Position numbers and translations under genes: made by a program. Below are positions 13,401 through 22,685 of a stretch of DNA of 64,000 nt, one piece after another. The DNA is from Heterocephalus glaber (lineage: Eukaryota; Chordata; Mammalia; Rodentia; Bathyergidae), in assembly GCF_000247695.1 (NCBI RefSeq), contig NW_004624848.1, positions 5,706,080 to 5,770,079 on the forward strand, read 5' to 3'. Numbering within the stretch: the first letter of the stretch is position 1; every line of letters starts with the position of its first letter. A model generated the notes under the pieces. It had not been told where the DNA came from. It searched no databases and saw only the letters and a list, made by a program, of their open reading frames with translations.

Positions 13401-13473
13401 TAGTCTGGAAGGAACTCTCTTTTGCTAGAAGTAGGTTTAGGAAACCCTAGTCTTTATCTGGCTTGCTATAAAG
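10446..13473. other. unassigned AT-rich DNA
   Basis: About 3 kb, mostly AT-rich, with no recognisable gene. A weak L1 3' UTR-like phrase ('ggcaattaccagaggcag', about 12329) is too short to annotate. Confidence 0.35.
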
Positions 13474-13603
13474 AGCATCCCCACATTTTCTTTATCCAGT
13501 CTCTAGTGGATGGGTAATTGGGCTGCTTCCAAGTTTTAGTTATTGAAAATGTGGGGGTTTTTATAAAATGGAGTATTACTCAGCCATAAAAAATGAGAAA
13601 TTA

Positions 13604-13691
13604 GGCCCAGGGATTTAGCTCAGTGGTTTCGCCACCTGCTGTGCAAGAGCAAGGACCTGAGTTTGATCCCCGGTACCAAAAAAAAAAAAGA
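13604..13691 (+). mobile_element. ID SINE (GGTACC variant) nested in L1
   Basis: The head GGCCCAGGGATTTAGCTCAG carries the tRNA-like A box, the B box reads GTTTGATCCC, and the element ends GGTACC plus an A tail. It is flanked by a perfect 9-bp duplication, gagaaatta, at 13595-13603 and 13692-13700. It lies within the L1 at 13486-14115 and so is younger than that insertion. The A and B boxes make an internal RNA polymerase III promoter plausible. Confidence 0.95.
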
Positions 13692-13971
13692 GAGAAATTA
13701 GAGACATTTATTGCTAAATGGATGCACATTGAGGGAATACTCTTAAGTGAAATTAATAGGACACACATGCATAAATATCAAATAGTTTCTCTAGTGTGAG
13801 AAACTGAAAGTGTAAACAAGGACTAAAAGGTATAAAGGAAATGTGAAATAGGAAGAAAAGGGGGAAGGGAAGGGGAAGTGCGAGGGGTAGGGGAAAGGAA
13901 AGAAGGGAATGGAATTAATATGAGAAAATGAAAAAATGGAAACAAGGTCTTTGTAAATAGGGAGGGATGGA

Positions 13972-14000
13972 GGGGTTGAAGGGAGGGCAGGGGAAGGGGG
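13972..14000 (+). other. potential G-quadruplex in L1 3' UTR
   Basis: Runs of three to five G separated by 1-5 bases (GGGG, GGG, GGG, GGGG, GGGGG) satisfy the usual four-run G-quadruplex pattern. They lie in the purine-rich part of the L1 3' UTR. Polypurine, G4-capable 3' UTRs are a known feature of mammalian L1. Folding is inferred from the pattern. Confidence 0.6.
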
Positions 14001-14749
14001 AAAAATAACCGAGAGAGATTATGTAAAGGTGCAAATTTCCAATGATGAATGTCATTATATTGTATGCCTAAAATGTATCAATAAAATTAATAAAAAAAAG
14101 AAAAAAGAAAAAAGTAGCATCCCCACAAGCTTGTGTCCTACAGCCTTATGATCTGAGAGGGAAAGAAGTTGTACTGACCACAAAAAGGATGAATAAATAC
14201 TTATTTAAATGAAAAAGATTAGAAATGGTCATTTAAAATACTTTTGCATAGATCTGTTTTACAAACCAGAAGGAAAATATACTGTGAACCCTAAATTGGG
14301 GTACATGGGGTTACAAACAACGGGTCATGGGCATGTTCAAACAATAGCTTGTTTCCTCCTTTGAGAAAATTATGGTACAAAGTAAATCATTTGGGAAACT
14401 ATTTCTTCTGATTTTCCATTGCTAAAAAATAAAAAGCGTAAAATAAAAGATTTATGCTTTTCTACATATTTGCAAAATAAAAATACATAGCAAGTCCATT
14501 ACTTCTAAAAACTATATAATAAAAAAGTCATCATATGAAGCAGAGAAACTAAACTGTACCCAGACTATAAAGCTCACTGTTAGGCTTGTTTGCAATTCAC
14601 CCAGGTCTGAAACTTACATTGGTTGTTTCAATGCCTTTTTACATTTTCATTTGATTCTGTCCAGTACTTGCAATAGACTCACCACAGTCCATCTTTACTA
14701 ATATTCTGATACTGACTCCCAAGCACATTGTTGGGGTTGGTCTTGCTCA

Positions 14750-15066
14750 TCAGCTTCACTGGCCTGAGCAATGCCTAGGAAGGGGGTCAGTAACGCGTGC
14801 TCCCGGGATGTCTGAGGACCGTGAGGACGTGACTAACTCAGGGGACGTCTGCCCCTGGACTTTCTTTCCTGGCCCTGCCCTTGTTCTGGGTCCTGATGAA
14901 GGAAGTGAACAGTTTCTCCCCCGCACCCTTCTGCCTCCAGGTCTCTGCCTGGGAACCAGCTGTCCTGGACGGAAATATCTGAAAGCATGATCCCAAGTAA
15001 ACCTTTGCCCTTCCACTTGTGCATGTCAGGTATTTCGTCAGACCAATGAGGAGTTAACTAATACAG
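14750..15066 (+). mobile_element. ERVL-MaLR-like LTR, 3' part
   Basis: The 3' end has the MaLR-like order 'aagtaaaccttt', a T/C-rich block, 'tcaggtatttcgtcag', then 'taactaatacag' at 15055-15066. The left limit is uncertain. This is a non-coding remnant of an endogenous retrovirus-like element. It resembles the 3' ends of the LTRs at 24723-25124 and 31797-32228. Confidence 0.55.
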
Positions 15067-16800
15067 GCACCTATTAAGTTCCTCAAGGAAAATGCAATTC
15101 GATGTTCTTATTGTTTCATTGAATTAGACCCTGCTGTTCTAAAAACAAAAAGCAGATGATGCTAATGGTACTGAGAAATTTTAAGTAGAGACATTATTTC
15201 AAGTGAGAAATTCCTTCATATATTCTAAACTTTAAGCAATTTTGAATCGAACTACAGAAAAATCTGTATGCAAGAAATTTGCTATTCTAATTTTATTGGA
15301 TATATTGACTTTTCGGTTTTGTTTCTCAGCAATGTCTAAACGTCTAAACCGAGTCATATGAAAACAAATATTTTTCCAAAATAATGCAAGCAGTGTTCAG
15401 TATTAAACATAATCTTTTGCAGTTAAAAACCTAATTAATCATGTTTTTCTTAAAATATAAATATTTCATATAATTTTACTCAGAAAAAGTTACTTGAGAT
15501 CACTTATTTACACAAATATCCAATATGCAATTTTGTTTCATGCTAACTTTGTTGATTTAGTTTCTACCATTGGAAATATGATTTTAAGTCCATTATTCAA
15601 AAAGTCTATTATTTCCAGATGATAATTCACAATCATAAATTCTGTCAGAAACATTCATTGTTCTGTTAATTTTTATAGCTAGTACTAATTCTAGCATTGA
15701 TCTTAGAAAATTTTTCAATTTTATTTTCTGTTTGTTTATCCAATTTTGGGCATTTAGTTTTCTTAGTCAATGTTTGTGCTTTTCAGATTCAAAATGTAAT
15801 ACAGCAATCATTTTCTTATTCATATAAAATTTTACTGAATGTGACTTTAGCAAATCTCTAGCATGTTATCATTATATAATGAAAGTATTGTTATGTAGTA
15901 AGTTATCCATTAAAAGTCACTCAGTATTACTTTATTTTCTAAGTTCATGTGTAAATAATACTTTTATTAAATACTTTCAAGATCAATTTGTCCATCATAT
16001 TCTCATTATCTATGTGTTAAATATCATTATGGGGTCATAATCTCTGAGAACAAAGACATTCTGGTTTCAAAGCAGATATAGTGGATAAAAAACCAGCATT
16101 GAAAATACCATAATCAAAACAATTTAATATGCTCTGTGAATTACAAGTTACCTCCAGTTCTGTTTTCAGGGATCTAGAGACAGCATTATTGGTAAAATAT
16201 GTCATCCGGGGGCATCCATGTATGAAGATCATCGAATTCCAGGTGAATGTTACCCTCCTGTCACTGCATCCAAGCCTTTCATTCATGAAGTAATCAATGA
16301 ACCCACGAACCCATCTCCAGTTGCCCATTAATTAGATAATGGGCTTTATATAAACTTAATTTTCAACTAGCTCTTTCCTACTTCCTTGTTATCTTTCTGC
16401 TTGGATTTAAATCTTGACTGTTTCTGCTACTGTTATGCAATTTTTATAGTATTTTTACTCAGCATACTTTGTCACTACTGTTGCAGAATTTTACACTTGG
16501 GCTAGAGAAAGCATCTCAGTGGCCAGGAGCCCAGCTAGCAGGCAGAACTTGATTTGCAGTGGCATTGTCCAGTAAACACTCTGGGCTCCTCAGAGCAGTG
16601 GCTAATTCTGGGGTGGGCAGGCTCTTTGTGTCAGACAGTAAGGAAGTACTCAAACACAAAACTAAAACATTCACGTGAGTGTGTCACAGGGACACAAAAG
16701 TCAACTGAAGAGCTTGCACTACTCAAAGCTGTAATGATGTAACCACAGAATAAGTGCTTTTGTATTATAATCCAAATTATAAAGCAATTATCGGTGAGTT
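15067..16800. other. unassigned AT-rich DNA
   Basis: About 1.7 kb of very AT-rich sequence with no gene or repeat I recognise. A similar but shorter stretch (14128-14749) precedes the LTR fragment. Confidence 0.35.
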
Positions 16801-16812
16801 CACACTGATATA

Positions 16813-17110
16813 GCTACAGACAGTCCTCATTTAACGGCCAAGTTCAGTTCCTATGACCCAGTCATTAAATTAATTGGCCCCTAAAATGAGGAATGTACAA
16901 TATCAGAACAAAGAAATGGTCAAAGGAAGCTCCAACTTGAAGACTTTGCTTTTATTTGCATAACTCTTACAGGCGGGACTGTAATGTACAACAACATAAT
17001 GCTACAGTGCTGTACTGTACAGTACAATCAGCAAAAATTACAGTAGAGTAAGTCCCCAGCTTACAAATGAGATCCGAACAAAACTAGGAAAGTGTAAGAA
17101 AGTGTTGCAG
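16813..17110. mobile_element. possible Tigger/pogo-type DNA transposon remnant
   Basis: 'cagtcctcatttaacggcc' (about 16823) and 'agtaagtccccagcttac' (about 17047) look like end sequences of pogo-superfamily DNA transposons. I cannot pair convincing inverted ends or a TA duplication. A perfect 16-bp palindrome (17011-17026) lies between them. The call is tentative. Confidence 0.3.
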
Positions 17111-17334
17111 GCAGGAGGGGCATGATGAGACAGGAAACCTCAGTTCTGGTGTCCCGGGTGGGGTCCGAAGTGTGACAGCCAGAGGCCAAGAGCCACATCC
17201 ATAAGATACTTGCATAGGGTATATGCTACATAGGCTGAAGACAATTATACACATCCTCTTAGCGTTTTTTCTATAAATCTAAAACTGCTTTACAAACTAC
17301 AGTATTTTAAAATACCATAGCTTACTCCTGTTAA

Positions 17335-17800
17335 GTACCGGGCAAAGGAAATGAAATCAGCACACCATAGAAGTTCCTTCATGCTTGTTGCAATACTTCA
17401 GAATAGCTAAAATATGGAACCAGCACAGATGTCCAACAACAAACGAAGTGATCGAGAAAATGTTATAGATACACAGTGGAATAGAATTTAGCCACAAAGA
17501 AGAAGTCAATCCTGTTAGTTGCGGCAAAATTGATGAACTTGGAGCAACTTATGTTAACTGAAATCAGTCAGGCTCAGGAAAACAAGTACCAAGGACCACA
17601 TGTACTCAGGTGTGGAAGTGCTTTTTAAAAATGAGCCTGAATGTAGAATGGTGAAGACCACCAAATGGGAGGCTGGGAGGGAGAGGAGGTTTGATGAATG
17701 AGAGTTGGATTCGGTCTGGCACACATGTGATGAAATAACCAGCGCAACCCGTTCACACGCACAGGTAGCACACGTGAGACCAGTTGTCCTAATGCTGCAC
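17335..17800 (+). mobile_element. L1 LINE 3' end, sense
   Basis: The L1 3' order is readable: 'ggaaatgaaatcagcac' (about 17347), 'gaatagctaaaatatgga' (about 17401), then the 'ctgaaatcagtcaggc' block (about 17559) and a purine-rich 3' UTR. It is diverged; the right limit is approximate. Confidence 0.75.
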
Positions 17801-18194
17801 AGCCAGCCACCGATTCAAGTACTCAAGACATGACTACACTCTAATGGCCCGGTGGACCTTTCATTGCATGAGGTCCACAGAAGGATTTTGGGGTCAGCTA
17901 AACCATGCAAGGCATGTTAACAGCAAGGCACTGAGGTGCTCCTGATGTTTATCCTCATTTTGTGGTCAGTTTTGTACAGTATTTGTCCACCTTCTGTTTG
18001 TCTTGCAGAGAGCTGAAAATCTTCCACAGGCTAATTTACTTAGCAGCTACTGTAAAAGTCTATTTATTAGACTGCCACTGTGAGCAGGATGTAGTCACCT
18101 ACGACAGGCCAGCATTTCTGCTGGGAAGGGAAATATGGAATATTTTTGCATTTACTACTTTTTTAATCAATAGGTTTTATTTCTTAGACTACTT

Positions 18195-19672
18195 TTAAAT
18201 TTATGAAGAAATTGAACAGAAATAGTTCCCGTATAGTCACTCCCCTACCTGCCTAATTTCCACTATTTATCAGTCTTACCTTGGCTATATGCATTTGTTA
18301 CAATTTAAGGACAAGTATTGACACATTATCATTAATGAAAGTCCATACTTGGCCATAGGATCACCCTCGGTGTTGTACGTTGCTGTGGTTTTGTCAAATG
18401 CATGAGGCCATCTCTCTGTCGTTGCAGAAGTATTCAGAGTAGTTTCACTGCTTAAAAATCCCTCTGTGATTCATCAGCGTATGCTTCCCCTCCACACTTG
18501 AGCCCCTGAAATCACTGATGCTCATAGTGTGGCTGTAGGTTTTTGGTTTTTGCCAAGGGTGGGATTGGTTGTTCGGTTTTGGATTTTTTTCTATTTTTTC
18601 ATTTTCAGTATATCCCTGAGTAATAATTATCAATTTGAAGATTTTTGTAGATTGGCTTCTTTCACTTGGGAGTGTATGCTTTGATAATTTGTCTATGTTT
18701 TCATTGGCTGGCTAGTGTATTTTTTTAATCGCTCGATAAAATGCTATTGTACAAAGGTACCACAGTTGATCTTGTCACCTACTGACAGATATTGTGATGG
18801 CTTCCAAGTTTTAGTGAACATGTGTAAGGCTGCTATAAACCTCCGTGTATGGGTCTTCAAGCTCTGTTGCTGGATTGAAGGGTCAGAGTGTGTTTGGGTT
18901 TCTAAGAAACTATCAACCAGCGTAATTTTTAAATGATGTGCATTCTAACAGGCATGCAGAATATTTCACTTGTCTTATAATTTGCAATCCACAGATGATA
19001 GCTGATGTTGGGCATCACTTCATATGAACATTTGTCCTCTGCACACCTTTTTCGGTAAGGCATCTATTCGTGTCTTTTGCCAACTTTTAAGAGAGATGTT
19101 TGCTTTCATCTTGCTGAGTTGTTAGTAGTTTTGTATATTCGATGCCAAGACCACGCGTACGCATGTAGATGCGTCTTGGAAATAGTTCCACAGTTCCTTG
19201 CTTGTCTTCATCTCTTTGTGGTATCTGTTGCAGAGCATGAGGAAGCTACCAAGCTTGATGAAGTCCAACTTATTATCGATTCTTCTCTCGGTAAGGCCTC
19301 TGGTGTTGTATGTAAACAGTGTGAGGTCAATGTACAGTTTCAACCTTTGTATGTGTTTTCCCAGGGTTACTGGACTCCGCTTTCTCCAGCTGACGGCCTT
19401 TGCTCGCTGGCTGGAATTCAGGTGAAGACGTTGGCATAGCTCCATTTCTGGGCTGTCTGCTCCGCGGCACGGGTCTGTCTGCACTTTCACCGACATCATA
19501 CACTGTTGACATGTGGCCACACATTAAGTCTTGAAGTGCATTGTGTCAGTTCTTGACATTCTTCTTAAGTAGGATGTTGTATACTTCCGATTTTTTTGGA
19601 TTTCCGTCAAAACTGTACATTCCGTTTGTCAATATCCACAAAGTGACTGCCTGGGGAGTTGGAATCGTGGGG
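18195..19672 (-). mobile_element. ancient L1 (L1ME-like): ORF2 tail plus 3' UTR, antisense
   Basis: Nearly 1.5 kb of one L1 can be followed continuously in reverse. The 3' UTR lies at 18200-18400 ('atatgcatttgttacaa', about 18288; 'gacacattatcatta', about 18320). The ORF2 tail follows ('cttccaagttttagtg', about 18801), up to 'caatatccacaaagtgac' at about 19629. The frames on both strands here, the longest at 19122-19520 (-) and 19077-19439 (+), are shadows of this element. Many stops and indels make it inactive. Confidence 0.9.
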
Positions 19673-20825
19673 TATGCACCAAGCACATTTTGAGGACTCT
19701 GAATTCCATCGTGGAGTGGGAAGCTGGCTGCCTGGGCTGAAGCAAAGCCTCTCCCAGCGTCACCACACTCAGGGTCCAGGTCCCACTGCTCCAGGAGGTG
19801 CACAGTGCAAGGAACGCTGGGCAGCAAAGTATGAAGCGACTATGAAAATGTGCACAGTGAGGCTGAGGAGCCAAACTACAGTCCTCGGTGGCTCTATAGT
19901 CCGATAGCCTTGAGCAATCAAAAACCTCCCGTGTCACGAGGAAGACTGGAAGGGCCGCCGCTCAGGATTTGGAGGGATGCTCGTCCAGGTCTTCCAGATT
20001 TCTGTATAAATGCCAGAATGAAGAACTGATCTAAAGTTAGACTCAGGAACTAATCTGTAGGAACAGCTCTCTCCAGGATATAGAGTAAACGCTAGGCTAA
20101 ATGCTGCAGACAATCGCCGCAGAGACTGGGGGGAACAGAGCAGGCCGACAGCGCACAGTCAGGGGAGGGAGCATTCCTGGTGAGTCCGGGGCTGTTAGGA
20201 CTTCTGTCTGAGAAGGCTTCAGGCCGCGCTGCCCGGATGCTCTGTCTTTCTGGCAAGAAGAGCAGGGTGAAGTGTCAGCCGAGCACAGAGTGGGCCTCCA
20301 GAGGAGCTGGGCAGGGGACGCCTTCCCCGTGTGCGTGTAGAAGATCAGCCAGCACTGGAATCGCCTGAGTCGCACACAGGGCCGAAGACACTGAACAGCC
20401 ACCGCCAAGCATGCCAGAGCTGTGCTGGGTTTGGACGACCACCTAACAGGGTTTTCCGTCTGAGTCCAGGTGAGTTAACTGCCTGCTAAACTCACAAAGA
20501 AACCAACACATGCTTGATATTTTGATGTTATTTACAGTCTCATGTTTGGCTTCTACTGGGAAACTTTTTTCCAGTTAAAGTTTATTTTTGTGATATAAAA
20601 TGACTGTGGCAGATAGTTAAAATCATTCTGAAATCAAGGCAAACATGAGAAAAGTTCGGAAGCACTTTACTATTTGCCACTATGTATTACACAACAGAAA
20701 TGTTCATTTAAATTATTGCAATGCCACCTACTTGATCTATTTTTCCACCTGCATAGAATTTCGTCACTGTGGTATTTGTTCCTCCAAGCCGTTTTGTACA
20801 CTGGAGGCGGTTCTGCGTGCTGCTG
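19673..20825. other. unassigned DNA
   Basis: No gene or repeat I can name. Composition is mixed with scattered CpG near 20150-20300. Confidence 0.35.
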
Positions 20826-21030
20826 AACTCCTCAGGAAAACTCAAGCTGCGAGGCAGACCGCGCTGCAGAGAGGGGCGGCCGGCGGCTTCCGGCAGGCGG
20901 CTGCTCTTGAAGACCGAGCCCAGTCCCGGCCGCGTGCACCCACCAAGCCCGATGAGCTCGGATTCGCAGCCCCTCGGCACCCGGGCTAACCACCTGGTTG
21001 TCTTCCGGCGCATCCGTCTGTCCACTCTCG
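20826..21030. other. short CpG-rich patch
   Basis: About 200 bp with dense CpG, for example 'ggggcggccggcggcttcc' near 20873. It immediately precedes the unexplained frame at 21102-21566. It could be a small or eroded CpG island. Confidence 0.5.
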
Positions 21031-21101
21031 CATCTGCCCATAGCAAAAGTGAACAACGGAAGTTCTCAGGGGGGAAAGGGCACCCATTCTGACTGAGGTC
21101 A

Positions 21102-21566
21102 GTGATGCAACTGTTATGCTTAGAATTTATGCATCAAATCAAGATTTTACAAAATAATTTCTGGATCCATTTGTCTAAGAGTTGTCCCTTCTGTGCCTCC
21201 CACCTAATTCAAATTCCTGATACAGTGGGTTATGCTTGCGTGGTAGCTTTCTTCTTGGTTCTGTATCACAAAGCTGAGTGGATCAGCACTTCAGAACTGG
21301 AAAGCAATATCTACAATGGGGACACACAGCCACACTCTAAAACCCTAGAAGTACCCATCACTAAACCAGAGGTAAACTGCTCCCCAGCTCAGCATCTGCC
21401 AGAGACTCCTGCAATCCCCAGTTCCCACCTGCCCAGTGTGCGACACGAGGTTGAAGAAAATCTTCAGAAGGAGTTAAAGAGAAGGTGTGAACTGCAACGG
21501 CCAATGCTCCTTTGGCAAAAGGCACTGGCCCGTCTCTTCCATCGAATTTTATTCTTCATCAATTAG
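21102..21566 (+). CDS. unrecognised 154-codon ORF, doubtful coding status
   Basis: This frame falls in no repeat I recognise. The product would have a hydrophobic segment at about residues 41-56 (VGYACVVAFFLVLYH), a proline- and serine-rich middle (about 80-110), and a basic, possibly helical C-terminus (about 116-152; ELKRRCELQRPMLLWQ). That order could suit a small membrane-anchored protein, but I match it to no family. The start codon is uncertain (two adjacent ATGs, no clear Kozak context). It could be a real small exon, a decayed retrocopy or a chance frame. The upstream CpG patch makes it worth checking. Confidence 0.2.
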   Translation: MMQLLCLEFMHQIKILQNNFWIHLSKSCPFCASHLIQIPDTVGYACVVAFFLVLYHKAEWISTSELESNIYNGDTQPHSKTLEVPITKPEVNCSPAQHLPETPAIPSSHLPSVRHEVEENLQKELKRRCELQRPMLLWQKALARLFHRILFFIN

Positions 21567-22150
21567 GGTAAAGGCTTATGTATAGCTGTGCAGTATGTGA
21601 AATCTCCATGGAAACCAGTGTGGGCAAGGCTTTAAAGAGAAGTCAAAGCAGTTTCAAATTGGAAGCAAGATAGACAAAATATATGGTTGTAATTAGAGCA
21701 TTGTCCTTCCAGCTATGAAGGCGCTAAGGTGGGAATGGAGTTTGGGTGCGGTTCCTCGGACCTCAGCTGTGGAAGTCGTCTCGTATCAGCCCCACAGCTT
21801 CGTAGACCATTACTCTGGTTTCTGCTGTTAGCAGAGAGGTCATGTTAACCTGCACACTACCACATTGCTCATGAGGTGCTTCTGTAAGTCATGTAGCTTC
21901 AGTCAAACTCCTTTCTTTAAGTAAGCCAGTTAAAGGATTTAACTCAGCAGCCTGCACTGCTTATAGCATGTTTTGGGCATAATCAGTATTGTGGGTTCTG
22001 GCAAGCAGTCCCTTAGTCGACCTAAAAACTGGCCATACTTTTTGTCCAATATCAGCCAGCATGAGAAGAAAGATGGTGAGATAACACATAAGGAGATGGT
22101 GGTTTTTATCAGCTGCACTTGAAATCTTTTTTTTTTTAATATTAGAAAAA
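21567..22150. other. unassigned DNA between ORF and Tigger element
   Basis: No repeat recognised. If the preceding frame were a retrocopy, this could hold its 3' UTR. The T-rich run at about 22126-22138 is in the wrong orientation for a plus-strand poly(A) tail. Confidence 0.3.
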
Positions 22151-22685
22151 TACAGTGGCAGCTCAGTTGTTGAAAGACTCTGAACTTGAACTTTCCACTA
22201 CACCAACAGCAAAGTTTGAAAAAGACTCTGCTGGGTTTTTCTAACTTTGCTCAAGAGCCAAACTGAAAATCTGACTTGAAAACTCTTGTGTGGGCTGAAC
22301 TGAGTCACGAATTATATCTCACCATGGACACAAAGGGGGTTGCTGCAGTCCAAGAGCCACTCTGGGCAGACGACTCACAGTGCTGTGTTAGTGTGTTACA
22401 CCCTCACTGAGCTTTTGCTTTTGGACTTTATTTGCATAAAATATCGAACCATGGCTCCAAAGAAAGTTAGTGATGCCAGTGGTAAAGCTAAGAGGAAAAT
22501 GGAGAACCATGGTAGAGTTAAGAAGGAAATCCTTGTGAAATTCACTGAAATCCTGGAAAAATGAATTCATAAGTGTAAGTTTTAGGCTTCAGGACCTGTT
22601 TATTACTTGATTTTTCATTATTTGTTATGGAAAAAATATAAAAAATTTGGAACAAATTGAGTTCAACAACTGAGGTATCACTGTA
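22151..22685 (+). mobile_element. short Tigger/pogo-like DNA transposon, both ends present
   Basis: The element begins TA+CAGTGGCAGCTCAGTTG (22151 on) and ends with GAGGTATCACTG+TA (to 22685). The two ends are inverted copies matching at 19 of 22 bases. A TA dinucleotide flanks each side, as expected for pogo/Tigger target-site duplication. At about 535 bp it is far shorter than an autonomous Tigger (over 2 kb), so it is an internally deleted copy. It retains the start of a transposase-like frame at 22451-22563. Confidence 0.85.
22451..22563 (+). pseudogene. relict Tigger transposase N-terminus
   Basis: A short frame starts MAPKKVSDASGKAKRKMENH and stops after about 37 codons. The lysine/arginine-rich opening resembles the N-terminus of Tigger/jerky-type transposases, just before their helix-turn-helix DNA-binding domain. 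The rest of the DNA-binding domain and the whole DDE catalytic domain are absent; 3' terminal sequence follows directly. This is a fossil, not a functional gene. Confidence 0.6.

Larger units (their letters stand above)
13486..14115 (+). mobile_element. young 5'-truncated L1 with TSDs
   Basis: This is the 3' end of a young L1, running from an ORF2-tail/3' UTR block ('gagtattactcagccata', 13571-13588) through a purine-rich 3' UTR to 'aataaaattaataaaa' and an A tail. It is flanked by a perfect 12-bp target-site duplication, agcatccccaca, at 13474-13485 and 14116-14127. Truncation at the 5' end is typical of L1 retrotransposition. The copy closely resembles the antisense L1 at 63555-64000, with an obvious block difference only near the 3' end. 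An ID SINE has inserted inside it. It has no coding capacity. Confidence 0.93.

Noticed and set aside
13604..13691. tRNA-like A and B boxes suggesting a tRNA gene
   Set aside because: No complete cloverleaf, an A tail and flanking target-site duplications: this is an ID SINE. The same applies to the other ID copies.
16499..16560. ID-like phrase 'gggctagagaaagcatctc'
   Set aside because: The A-box-like start is not followed by a recognisable B box or tail.
17011..17026. Perfect 16-bp palindrome tgtactgtacagtaca
   Set aside because: Short and inside a possible DNA transposon remnant; palindromes this size are expected by chance in 64 kb of low-complexity-prone DNA.
19077..19520. Frames of 120 and 132 codons on opposite strands
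   Set aside because: Both lie in a continuous antisense L1 3' end and are shadows.
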